Positions 53,898-62,416 of a stretch of DNA of 64,000 nt are shown here, in pieces. The stretch comes from Gulosibacter sediminis (GTDB taxonomy: Bacteria; Actinomycetota; Actinomycetes; Actinomycetales; Microbacteriaceae), in NCBI RefSeq assembly GCF_023370115.1, contig NZ_CP097160.1:124001-188000 (forward strand). Reading direction: 5' to 3'. The position numbers and the translations under genes are program-made. The notes below the pieces were generated by a model. That model had not been told where the DNA came from. It was given only the letters and a program-made list of their open reading frames with translations, and did not search any database. The first letter of the stretch is position 1, and every line of letters starts with the position of its first letter.

Positions 53898-56402
53898 TTG
53901 CGAATGCCTGAAAATCGGTCATGGCTTGAACCCACCAAGCTGGTGCGTCGACGTTTTGCTCCTATCTGGAACGCCTTGCCACAGCTTACGGTGCTGGCGA
54001 CCCTGCTCGGCTGGGGGCGCTCGACCTGGATTCAGCAGTGCGACGCCCACATTCGCGAGGAACAGCCCGACGTCGCCACCGAATGGGCCTACACCCGCGC
54101 CCAGCTCGTCGAACTTCTGCACCAGCCGGGTGGCGATGAGCACCGCGTGATCCTCGCCGACGCGCTCCTCAGCGCGGCCGACGACGCCCTCTGGCCCGTC
54201 ATCACCGAGGCGCTCGCCGAGAACCCGCAGGTTCGCCTGGTCATCTCGAGCGTCGACGTGCCCCGCGCCGATCTCATCGGCCACCTCGACTACCTCGTGC
54301 TCACCGAGCGCGACCTCGCGTTCAGCCGTGCCGAGGTGCGCGAATACGTCGAGCTCACAACGGGCAGCAACCACGAGGCCCTCACGATCGCCGTCTCCGA
54401 CGGTCTGCGCGGCATGATCGAACTCATCTCGCGTCGCCTTCGTGCTCACCTCGATCAGCACGACCGGCTCGGCTGGGGCATCGCCGAGAGCTCGCCCGAG
54501 GTGCACGCCCTCAACCTCATCCGCCGGCCAGTCGGGGTGACGCTGCCGAAGCTCAGCAAGACCTGGCAGATCCTGCAGCGGGTGAAGGAGCTGCGCGCGT
54601 TCTCGGCCATGCAGCTGCACACGCACCTCGACGGCACCGAGCTCGCCGACGGCATCGACCTCGACGAGATCTTCATTCGCTTCCGCAACTTCCCCTTCTT
54701 CACCGTCGAAAACGACATCGACACCGGCGACGAGCTGCTCGTCTGGCAGCACGCCGCGTGGCAGCAGGTCGGCGCCGAGGTGCCCGAGGAGGTGCGCCGC
54801 GAGCAGCTCGAGACCGGCCTCGCGACCATCCGGCGCTCGGGCGGCATCGTCGCGCAGACCTATTACCTCGTCGCGCTCGAGCGCTTCGACGAGGCCAACC
54901 TCATCGTCACGCACAACTACCAGCACTTCATCGCGGGGCTCGACGCGGTCACGGCCGCGGTCATTGGCGACGCGACGCTGCACGCGAACATTCACCCGGC
55001 GCTCGCGGTGTTGCAGGCCGACATTCGCATCCGCAGTGGCCTCGCCGAGCGCGACCTGCGCGAGCCGCTCGACCAGGCGCTCAACGCCCTGCGCGCCGTC
55101 ACGGCGGCCGACGTCGAGAGCGAATTCGCGCGCACCGCGCTGCTCGCACACACCTCGGCCTTCGTCGGCGACCGCCCGCGCGTGCTGCGCTACCTCGAGT
55201 ATGCCTCCGAACTGAGCGTCGGCTTGCGCACCCGCTTCGGCCAGATGTCGACACGCACGCGCTCGCGGCTGGCCGAGCATCACACCCTGCTCGTCAAGGT
55301 CGCGATGCAGGTCGACCACCTCGCCCGCGCGCTCCGCATCGCGCGCGAGGCCGTGCGCCTGAGCAATCCGGGCGACATGGGGCACGTCGGCCGCACGCGC
55401 GACGTCGTGAACCTCGAGGATGCGGTTGGGATGCGTTCGCTCGCGGGCAGCGTCAGCCCGCACCAGGACGGCATGTACGGTGCCTCGGTGTCGGTGCGGT
55501 TTATCGAAGAGGGCGACGATGCCGCCGCGATCGACTTCCTCCAGACCCTCCAGGCCCTGCGCATCCGCACCGCCTCGCGCTCGGCGATCGACGCGCACAT
55601 TCTGCTCGTGCGCGCGCTCGCCGCGCCGGCCGAGCTCTCGGTGCGGGATGTGCTGCAGCCGATCGAGCGCAGCGCCGAGCTCTGGCGCACGGGCGTGCCG
55701 AGTACCTACCTCTCGTTCGCCGTGCTGCTCGCCGCCGCGTCGCGCAACCGCCAGGACGAGGGCGCCGAGATCGTCGCGCGCATCGCGAAGTCGCGCGACC
55801 CCTTCGCCCGCCTGACGCGGATGCTCTGGGCCCAGTGGAACGGCAACTTCGTCGAGTCGCTCGGCGAGGCGAGCCACGCCGGCTTCGAGGGCCTGCCGCG
55901 CTTCGCGGTGCTGCAGCGCGTGCTCGTCGCGGTCTCACAGCTGCGACTCGAGGATGCGCAGGGCTGCGTGCAGGAGCTCTGCAGCGCCTGGGGTGAGTTC
56001 GAGGCGCCGCGCCTGTTCCGCTTCGCGCTGCGCTTCATTCCGCAGGACGTCTTCGACGAATTGTTCGGAATGCGCGATGACCTGCCCTCGGGGCTGGCTC
56101 GCGTGCTCGAGGAGTCGGCGGTCGACAAGCGGAATATCTCGTGGAAGACGGTCTCGGCCCTTTCTCGCAGCGAGATCGAGGTCGTGCGCCTGCTGAGCCA
56201 TGGCCTCAAGAACCAGGAGATCGCCGAGTCCCGGCACGTCACCTTCGGCACGGTGCGCACGCAGCTCAAGAGCATTTACCGCAAGCTCGGGGTGAGCGAC
56301 CGCACGGGAGCCCTCGCCGAGGCCCGGGCACACGGCCTGATTTCGCCCGCCGGTGGGACCGGTTCTGATGTGTTCGCGAGGAAGGTCGCCGCCGACAAGT
56401 AG
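53898..56402 (+). CDS. Large LuxR-family regulator 1 (degenerate MalT-like NTPase)
   Basis: An 834-residue protein with the MalT/LAL plan. The N-terminal NTPase-like region (about 20-170) reads RRFAPIWNALPQLTVLATLLGWGRSTWIQQC; the P-loop GxGK[TS]T is GWGRST, with Arg for the essential Lys. RVILADALLSAADDALWPVI replaces Walker B and RLVISSVDVP lacks the sensor Arg. A helical repeat-rich middle follows, then a LuxR helix-turn-helix (LSRSEIEVVRLLSHGLKNQEIAESRHVTFGTVRTQLKSIY in parts, about 755-815) and a conserved VAADK end. The TTG at 53898 has AGGG seven bases upstream; the ATG at 53904 is the alternative. First of three paralogues. Confidence 0.85.
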   Translation: MRMPENRSWLEPTKLVRRRFAPIWNALPQLTVLATLLGWGRSTWIQQCDAHIREEQPDVATEWAYTRAQLVELLHQPGGDEHRVILADALLSAADDALWPVITEALAENPQVRLVISSVDVPRADLIGHLDYLVLTERDLAFSRAEVREYVELTTGSNHEALTIAVSDGLRGMIELISRRLRAHLDQHDRLGWGIAESSPEVHALNLIRRPVGVTLPKLSKTWQILQRVKELRAFSAMQLHTHLDGTELADGIDLDEIFIRFRNFPFFTVENDIDTGDELLVWQHAAWQQVGAEVPEEVRREQLETGLATIRRSGGIVAQTYYLVALERFDEANLIVTHNYQHFIAGLDAVTAAVIGDATLHANIHPALAVLQADIRIRSGLAERDLREPLDQALNALRAVTAADVESEFARTALLAHTSAFVGDRPRVLRYLEYASELSVGLRTRFGQMSTRTRSRLAEHHTLLVKVAMQVDHLARALRIAREAVRLSNPGDMGHVGRTRDVVNLEDAVGMRSLAGSVSPHQDGMYGASVSVRFIEEGDDAAAIDFLQTLQALRIRTASRSAIDAHILLVRALAAPAELSVRDVLQPIERSAELWRTGVPSTYLSFAVLLAAASRNRQDEGAEIVARIAKSRDPFARLTRMLWAQWNGNFVESLGEASHAGFEGLPRFAVLQRVLVAVSQLRLEDAQGCVQELCSAWGEFEAPRLFRFALRFIPQDVFDELFGMRDDLPSGLARVLEESAVDKRNISWKTVSALSRSEIEVVRLLSHGLKNQEIAESRHVTFGTVRTQLKSIYRKLGVSDRTGALAEARAHGLISPAGGTGSDVFARKVAADK

Positions 56403-56526
56403 GCCGCCGTAACCCCGTGACATTTCACACTGTTCAATGTCGGAGGCCGGGGCGATAATGAGGGCAATTCCAGCCGGCGCGGCCTCGCGCCCGGCTCCCG
56501 ACGCTTGGGGAGAGGGTGTCGAATAG

Positions 56527-59037
56527 GTGGTTTCGCCCGAATCAATGTGGAGCGAGCAGCGGTTGCTCGTCCGTCGCCGCTTCGCGCCCATTTGGCATGA
56601 TCTGCCGCAGCTCACCCTGCTCACCGCGTTTCACGGCTGGGGGCGCTCGGTCTGGTTGCAGCAGTGCCTCGAGTACGTCGAAACCAACGTGCCCGGGGCC
56701 GCCTGCGAGCAGGCGGTGACCCGAACGCAGTTCGCTCGGCTGCTCGGCGAGCGTGGTGACGCCGAACAGCGCATCGTCGTCGCCGACGGACTCGTCAACT
56801 CGGTTGACGACGAGCTCTGGCCCAAGATCGCCGACCACCTGCGCGCCGACCCGACGCTGCGGGTGGTCATGACGAGCATCGACCCGCCGCACCTCGAGGC
56901 GTTCTCGGGCATCGAACTGTTGCGGCTCTCGTCGCAGCAACTCGCGTTTACGAAGGCCGAGACCGAGGCCTACGTCGACCTGGTTGCCGGCCCCGGGCGC
57001 GGAGCCCTCGCCGAACTCGTCGGCGACGGCTCGAAGGGGCACCCGGCGATCATCGCGCGGCAACTGCGCAATCGTCTGGCGAAGACCCTCGACGGCTTGT
57101 GGGACGCCTCCGAGCATCCGCCCGAGGTACACGCCTTCGCGCTCACAAGCCGCAACACCGACATCGCGGCGCCGAGCGAGAGCTGCCTCTGGCGCGTGCT
57201 GCGCGTGGCGCGCGAACTGCGTTCGTTCTCGGCGCGGCAGTTGCAACTGCACCTCGAGGGCCGCTCGGACTGCGTCGGGGTGAGCCATGCCGAGGCCTTC
57301 GAGCAATTTCGCCACCAGCCGTTGTTTACCCGTGTGCTCGACTTCGAGTTTGGCGAGGAGCGCATCGCCTGGGTGCCCTCGGTGTGGCAGCAGGTGCAGC
57401 ACGAAAGCACCGACGCGCAGCGCACGAGCAGCAACCTGCGCGCCCTCGAGACCGCCCGGCGACACGGGCGCCTCGCCGATCAGCTCTTCTATCTGCTCAG
57501 CCTCGAGCGCACCGACGACGCTGACAAGCTCGTCGCTGACAACTACCAGCAGATGATGAATGTGCTCGACGCCGCCTCGGCGGCGCTCGTGAACGACCTC
57601 ACTGTCGTGCCACGCCGCACGCCGTCGCTCGCGATTTTGCAGGCCGAGGTGCGCATCAGCGATGGCGCGAAGCCGTGTGATGTGCGCGAGCTGCTCGAGG
57701 GCGCACACGCAGCGTTGCTCGCGACCTCGGTGAGCGACCTGCACGAGCAGATGACGCGGGCGACCATGCTCGCCTACGCCGCCACGTTCCTCGGCGACCG
57801 GGTGCGCGCGCGGCGTTACCTCGCGCGCATCCGCGATGTCGTCGACGGACCGCTCGGCCGCGCACTGCAGCGGGCGAGCCACGAGATTCGTTCACAGACT
57901 GCGTGCCAGCTCGGGCTGTTGGTGTGGGCCGCGATGCTCAATGACGAGCCCGCGCTTGCGCTGAAGCTGGGCCGCGGCATGCTGCTCTACGGCAGCGATA
58001 CCGACCGCGAGCAGTCGCAGCGGCGAGACACCCTCGCGAGCATCGAAGACTTCTTCGGCCTGCGCTCGATCGGCGCGCGCAGCACGCAGGCGCTCGGCGC
58101 TGGCGTGCTCGGGGACGCGGTGCCGCTGCGGCTCATCGACGAGGGGCAGGATGCTGCGGCCGTTGCCTACCTCGCGGCCCCGATGGCCGTGCGGATCGCG
58201 ACCGCGGCGCTCGTCGCGTGGGACACCATGGTGTTGTTCGTGCGCGGCATCGCGCAGCCCGACGCCTTGACCTCGCGTGAGGTGCACGAGTCGCTCGAGC
58301 GCGCGGGCGCCCTCTGGGGTAGCGCGGCGCCGAGCACGATGCTCGCCTTTGCCGCGTTCGGTGCCTTCGCGAACCTCGGTGACCGCGAGTCGGCCGCCGC
58401 GCTTGTTGCTCGGCTCGCCGACCAGCACGACGTCTTCGCGCGCATCGTGCGCTCACTCTGGTCGATGTGGAACGGCGACTTCGCGGCCGTGACGGTCGAG
58501 CTCACGCCCGAAACGCTCGGCGAGCTGCCCCGCATAGCGGCGCTCGGCCGAGTGCTGCTCGCCGCCGCGGCGCTGCGCACCGGGCAGCCGCAGCAGGCCG
58601 CGCAGCAGCTGCGCGAGGCGTGGGCCCTGGTCGAGGCGCCGCCCCTGCTGCGCTTTGCGCTGCGGTACGTGCCGCAAGGCATAGTCGACGAGTTCTCGCT
58701 GCTCGGCGCCGAGCTCGAGCCGGGGTTGCGGGATGCGCTCGACCAGGCGCGCGGCGACGCCCGGCACGTGCACTGGCAGCCGGCGGTGCAGCTCACCCGC
58801 AGCGAGGCCGAGGTGTTGCAGCTGCTCGCCCGCGGCCTCAAGAACACCGAGATCGCGACCCATCGACACGTGTCAATCGACACGGTGCGATCGCAGCTCA
58901 AGAGCCTCTACCGCAAGCTCGAGGTGACGAACCGCGACGAGGCGATCGACGCATCCCATCGCCTGCGCCTGCTGCCGCACGAGGGAGGCGGTGGGGCGAG
59001 TGACGCGTACCCTCGCCAGACCGCGGCCGACCGCTAA
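56527..59037 (+). CDS. Large LuxR-family regulator 2 (degenerate MalT-like NTPase)
   Basis: An 836-residue paralogue of the preceding protein. The start region LVRRRFAPIWHDLPQLTLLTAFHGWGRSVWLQQC keeps the fold but the P-loop is GWGRSV, so Lys and the following Thr are lost. RIVVADGLVNSVDDELWPKI and RVVMTSIDPP follow. The helix-turn-helix (LTRSEAEVLQLLARGLKNTEI, then SIDTVRSQLKSLYRKL) lies near 755-815 and the end is a Gly linker plus PRQTAADR. GTG 56527 follows GGGGAGAGGG by about ten bases; an ATG six codons in is possible. It is 124 bases from its neighbour and probably separately expressed. Confidence 0.85.
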   Translation: MVSPESMWSEQRLLVRRRFAPIWHDLPQLTLLTAFHGWGRSVWLQQCLEYVETNVPGAACEQAVTRTQFARLLGERGDAEQRIVVADGLVNSVDDELWPKIADHLRADPTLRVVMTSIDPPHLEAFSGIELLRLSSQQLAFTKAETEAYVDLVAGPGRGALAELVGDGSKGHPAIIARQLRNRLAKTLDGLWDASEHPPEVHAFALTSRNTDIAAPSESCLWRVLRVARELRSFSARQLQLHLEGRSDCVGVSHAEAFEQFRHQPLFTRVLDFEFGEERIAWVPSVWQQVQHESTDAQRTSSNLRALETARRHGRLADQLFYLLSLERTDDADKLVADNYQQMMNVLDAASAALVNDLTVVPRRTPSLAILQAEVRISDGAKPCDVRELLEGAHAALLATSVSDLHEQMTRATMLAYAATFLGDRVRARRYLARIRDVVDGPLGRALQRASHEIRSQTACQLGLLVWAAMLNDEPALALKLGRGMLLYGSDTDREQSQRRDTLASIEDFFGLRSIGARSTQALGAGVLGDAVPLRLIDEGQDAAAVAYLAAPMAVRIATAALVAWDTMVLFVRGIAQPDALTSREVHESLERAGALWGSAAPSTMLAFAAFGAFANLGDRESAAALVARLADQHDVFARIVRSLWSMWNGDFAAVTVELTPETLGELPRIAALGRVLLAAAALRTGQPQQAAQQLREAWALVEAPPLLRFALRYVPQGIVDEFSLLGAELEPGLRDALDQARGDARHVHWQPAVQLTRSEAEVLQLLARGLKNTEIATHRHVSIDTVRSQLKSLYRKLEVTNRDEAIDASHRLRLLPHEGGGGASDAYPRQTAADR

Positions 59038-59407
59038 CCAACGCCCGACAGGGCAGGGGGTGAACAAAAATGCAGGGGGGATACGCCGCAGGGTGAAAAC
59101 TTTGAATGTTCACTCATAAACGCTGTTTAAATACGTTTCAACCGGGGTATAACTAGAGATGACGGAATAGCGTCCGACGGTTCAGCGCACCTGCTCCTCG
59201 TCGACCTGATCCATACGGCAGCTCAGCGGTTCGTCGCTCCTCAGCATGCCGTGTCGGTGGCCGCGATTACGGTCGCGTGGCGGTGCCTTGACCGCGCACG
59301 ATCCGAGTCGGTCACACCCCAGCGCCGTGGAAGCGGCGCAAACATGGCACACCTGCGCCCGAGCAGGTGAAGAGCGACACCCATCTCGAAATGAGCGTGA
59401 GATCCAG
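59038..59407. other. Intergenic region before LuxR regulator 3
   Basis: 370 bases. An AT-rich block at 59100-59160 contains TATAAC preceded by GTTTAA, a possible promoter about 250 bases before the start. GGGGGTGAAC (59056) and GGGGGATACGC (59076) resemble boxes upstream of the surface-protein gene. No gene is evident; the frame of regulator 3 is open back to 59246 but the extra residues are not conserved in its paralogues. Confidence 0.5.
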
Positions 59408-62020
59408 TTGCCCACATCTATTTGGAAGTCCGTCCCCACCCTCGTTCGCACGAGGTTTGCGCCGATCTGGGACGAACTGCCGCAGCTCACCGTCGTGTCG
59501 GTGTTTCCGGGTTGGGGAGCCACGGTGTGGCTCGAGCAGTGTGTTGCCCACCTCGCCGAGCACGAACCCGAGACCCGCGTGGTCGAGACGGTGACGCGCG
59601 CCCAGCTTCGGCGCCATCTCAATGAGGTTAACCCTGCCGAGCAGCTCGTGCTCGTCGCCGATTCGCTCGTCAATGCGGTCGATGACAACATGTGGCCGCG
59701 CATCCTTGCGGAACTCGAGGCGAATCCGCGCCTTCGGGTGGTCATGACGAGCGTCGACACCCCGCCCTTTGAGCAGCTCTACGACATCGACGTCATCGCC
59801 TTGAGCGAACGCGACCTCGCGTTCACTGAAGAGGAGGTCGAGGCGCTCGTCGAGCTCACGACCGGTCGGGCGCAGCCGGCCCTCGCGACCCGCGTTGGTG
59901 AGGGCACGTACGGGCATCCGATGCTCGTGACGCGACAGCTGCGGGTGCGGCTGGGCCAGCAGTACGGCTCAACGTGGCGCATTGCCGAGACCTCGCCGCT
60001 TGTCTTCGTGCTCGAGCGTTCGGGCCGGCGCTCGGCTGGCGGCGCCATGCGGCCGAGCAAGATCTGGCAGGTGCTCCACGGCGCTCGCTCGCTGCGGTCG
60101 TTCTCGGCGAGTCAGCTGCAGACGCACTTTCAAGACGATGCCAATCTCGTCGATTCCGACTTCGCCGAGATGTTTCAGCGGTTTCGCTATCTGCCCTTTC
60201 TCGCCCGCTCGATTGACTTCGAGCTCGGCGAGGAGCGGCTCATGTGGGCGGCGAATGTCTGGCAGGCCCGCCTGCAAGAACTGACTGACGAAGAGCGCAC
60301 TGCGATGTTCGAGCAGGGGCTCGCCACCGCCCGCGCGCACGGCCGGCTTACGGGCGAGCTGCACTACCTGATGTCGCTCGGCCGGTTCACCGAGGCCGAC
60401 GCCCTCGTTGCGGGCAATTACCAGCAGATCTTGCAGGTGATCGACGATGTGCAGGCGTCCTACATCGTCGAGGCGCTGATTGACCCGCACGAGACACCGG
60501 CGCTGTCGATCATGCAGAACGAGGTGCGGTGGACCAACGGCACGCCGATCCGCGAGCTGCTGCCGAGGGCCCGCGTCGCGCACGCCGCCTTGCGCGACCG
60601 CACGGCGCGCACGCCGCAGGACGAACTCGACCGGGCAAGCATGCTCGCCTACACGGCGCTATTTCTCGGCGAGCGCGCCCGCACGGTGCGCTACCTCGAC
60701 TATGTGCTCGAGTTGTCGGCTGGGCCGCTCGGCGAGGCGCTGCAGGGTTCGGAACAGGCGGCTCGGTCGCGTGCGGCGAGTCACTTCGGCCTCCTCTTGT
60801 GGGTCGCCGTCATGGCCGATCAAATGACGACGGCACTGCGCCTCGGCGAGCAGGCGCTGCGGTACGGCACGAGCTCGGATCGCGCGCAGCCGCAGCGGCA
60901 GGATTCGCTCGCCGCGGTCGAGGACTTTCTCGGTCTTCGGCAGCTCGGCGAGCACGCGCTTCCCGCGGGGCACGGCATCGTGGGGCACACCCTCGCGCTG
61001 CGGCTCGTTGAGGAGGGGCGCGATGCCGAGGCCATCGAGGTGCTCGAGGCGCCCGTCTTTGTGCGGATCGCGGCGGCGGCGAAAAGCTCGCTGCAGACGT
61101 TCACCATGCTCGTGCGCGGCCTTGCCGCCCCTGAGAGCTTCAGCGAGCGTGACGTGCAGCGGGCCCTCGAAAAAAGCGAGGAGGTCTGGAACGACGCCTA
61201 CCCCAGCACGATGAGCGCGTTTGCCGCGCTCACGGTCTACCTGAACCAGGGCAATCGCGCGGCGGCCTCGGCACTGGTCGAACGGGTGGGTGATGCCGAT
61301 GATTACCTCGCGAACACGATGCGTACGATCTGGGATCAGTGGCACGGAGAGTACGAGTCCTCGCTCGGGTGGGTTCAGCCCGAAGCACTCGGCGACATCC
61401 CTCGCTTCAGCCTCCTGAACCGCGTGCTGCATGCGGCCTCCCAACTTCGCCTCCAGCGCGCAGCTCCGGCGGTGCGTGGGCTCAACGCGATGTGGCGCGA
61501 GTTTGAGTCGTCGGCACTGTTGCGCTGGTCGTTGCGCTACCTCCCGCGGGCAAGTGTCGAAGCGATGCTTGAGCTTGAGGGTCAGCTCGACGGCCGGGTC
61601 GTCGCCGTTGTGCGCGCCTCGCTCGGCGATGCGCACCACGTCGAGTGGTACGAGAGCTTTGCGTTGACGCGCAGCGAGATCGAGGTGCTCGAATTGCTTG
61701 ATCAGGGGCTCAAGAACACCGAGGTCGCGAGTGAACGGCACGTGACGATTGCCACGGTGCGTTCACAACTCAAGAGCATTTACCGCAAACTCGGGGCGGC
61801 CGGGAGGGCCGAGGCCCTCGAGATTGCGCACCGTAACCAGCTACTGGGGCGTGAGGCGGCGCCGGAGGACTTCAGCGACCACGGCACCAAGCCGATTCGC
61901 GCTGTGCCCCGCAATGGTGAGCGCGGCGCAGCGCCGGTGCCGCCGGTGGGTGACGACGGCACCGCCGGCGGTGGTGGGGGCCAGGATTCGTTCCCTCGGT
62001 CGACAGCGGCCGATAAGTAG
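59408..62020 (+). CDS. Large LuxR-family regulator 3 (degenerate MalT-like NTPase)
   Basis: The third paralogue, 870 residues from the TTG at 59408, which is where similarity to the other two begins (LVRTRFAPIWDELPQLTVVSVFPGWGATVWLEQC). The P-loop Lys is Ala (GWGATV). LVLVADSLVNAVDDNMWPRI and RVVMTSVDTP match the family. The helix-turn-helix contains LTRSEIEVLELLDQGLKNTEV and TIATVRSQLKSIYRKL; a 60-residue Gly/Pro-rich linker leads to PRSTAADK at the very end. The start has a weak ribosome site and an in-frame upstream start at 59246 cannot be excluded. A terminator follows 13 bases after the stop. Confidence 0.83.
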   Translation: MPTSIWKSVPTLVRTRFAPIWDELPQLTVVSVFPGWGATVWLEQCVAHLAEHEPETRVVETVTRAQLRRHLNEVNPAEQLVLVADSLVNAVDDNMWPRILAELEANPRLRVVMTSVDTPPFEQLYDIDVIALSERDLAFTEEEVEALVELTTGRAQPALATRVGEGTYGHPMLVTRQLRVRLGQQYGSTWRIAETSPLVFVLERSGRRSAGGAMRPSKIWQVLHGARSLRSFSASQLQTHFQDDANLVDSDFAEMFQRFRYLPFLARSIDFELGEERLMWAANVWQARLQELTDEERTAMFEQGLATARAHGRLTGELHYLMSLGRFTEADALVAGNYQQILQVIDDVQASYIVEALIDPHETPALSIMQNEVRWTNGTPIRELLPRARVAHAALRDRTARTPQDELDRASMLAYTALFLGERARTVRYLDYVLELSAGPLGEALQGSEQAARSRAASHFGLLLWVAVMADQMTTALRLGEQALRYGTSSDRAQPQRQDSLAAVEDFLGLRQLGEHALPAGHGIVGHTLALRLVEEGRDAEAIEVLEAPVFVRIAAAAKSSLQTFTMLVRGLAAPESFSERDVQRALEKSEEVWNDAYPSTMSAFAALTVYLNQGNRAAASALVERVGDADDYLANTMRTIWDQWHGEYESSLGWVQPEALGDIPRFSLLNRVLHAASQLRLQRAAPAVRGLNAMWREFESSALLRWSLRYLPRASVEAMLELEGQLDGRVVAVVRASLGDAHHVEWYESFALTRSEIEVLELLDQGLKNTEVASERHVTIATVRSQLKSIYRKLGAAGRAEALEIAHRNQLLGREAAPEDFSDHGTKPIRAVPRNGERGAAPVPPVGDDGTAGGGGGQDSFPRSTAADK

Positions 62021-62033
62021 CCACGTTTTTGCG

Positions 62034-62076
62034 GCGCAGGTGCGGGTGACCCGATTCGGGCCACCCGCACCTGCGC
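62034..62076 (+). terminator. Strong hairpin terminator after LuxR regulator 3
   Basis: GCGCAGGTGCGGGTG pairs with CACCCGCACCTGCGC and CCCG/CGGG closes the inner stem. It separates the regulator triplet from the surface-protein gene. Confidence 0.9.
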
Positions 62077-62416
62077 GTTTCCGCGCCATCGCGGCCCGCG
62101 AGGGCGTTCGGTGGGGGGGGGGATGTCGCGTCGCCTGGCGACACGTGTTGGGCGAGACCTTCGGTCGTGCTTGATGAACGAGGGGGGACGCACGAAAACG
62201 CATTGGGGGATGCGGGGGTACGCGGCCGAGATCGTGGGGGTATGCGAGTGGGGAAAAGCGGCGTTGAACTGTCTGTGATTTGGCTGTGCAAAAGGCAACG
62301 AACCCATAACTTGAAGGCAGGAATCACCTGGCCTTTTGCCTGACGCCGCGGCGCACCTTCGCTCGCACCCGGCGGTCAAGTGGTTCACCCAACCACGAGA
62401 CAAGAAGGACTCCCGC
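62077..62416. other. Leader region of the surface-protein gene
   Basis: 340 gene-free bases. It contains ten consecutive G (62113-62122), a small hairpin TGTCGC/GCGACA just after, a four-copy G-rich box array (62183-62245) and, nearer the gene, CAAAAGGC/GCCTTTTG (62288-62340 region), a palindrome that could form a leader hairpin. No promoter hexamers stand out. Confidence 0.5.
62183..62245 (+). repeat. Four G-rich boxes GGGGG(T)A[CT]GC
   Basis: GGGGGACGC (62183), GGGGGATGC (62205), GGGGGTACGC (62214) and GGGGGTATGC (62236). Spacings are 22, 9 and 22 bases, so alternate boxes are 31 bases apart, close to whole helical turns. A likely protein-binding array, judged from pattern and position only. 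Confidence 0.55.

Noticed and set aside
53919-55877. A 652-codon leftward open frame opposite LuxR regulator 1 (similar frames exist opposite regulators 2 and 3)
   Set aside because: Low-complexity Arg/Ala/Val product without motifs; the rightward proteins are conserved paralogues.
59246-59407. N-terminal extension of LuxR regulator 3
   Set aside because: The 54 extra codons have no counterpart in the two paralogues and no ribosome site; similarity begins at the TTG at 59408. Kept as a possible alternative only.
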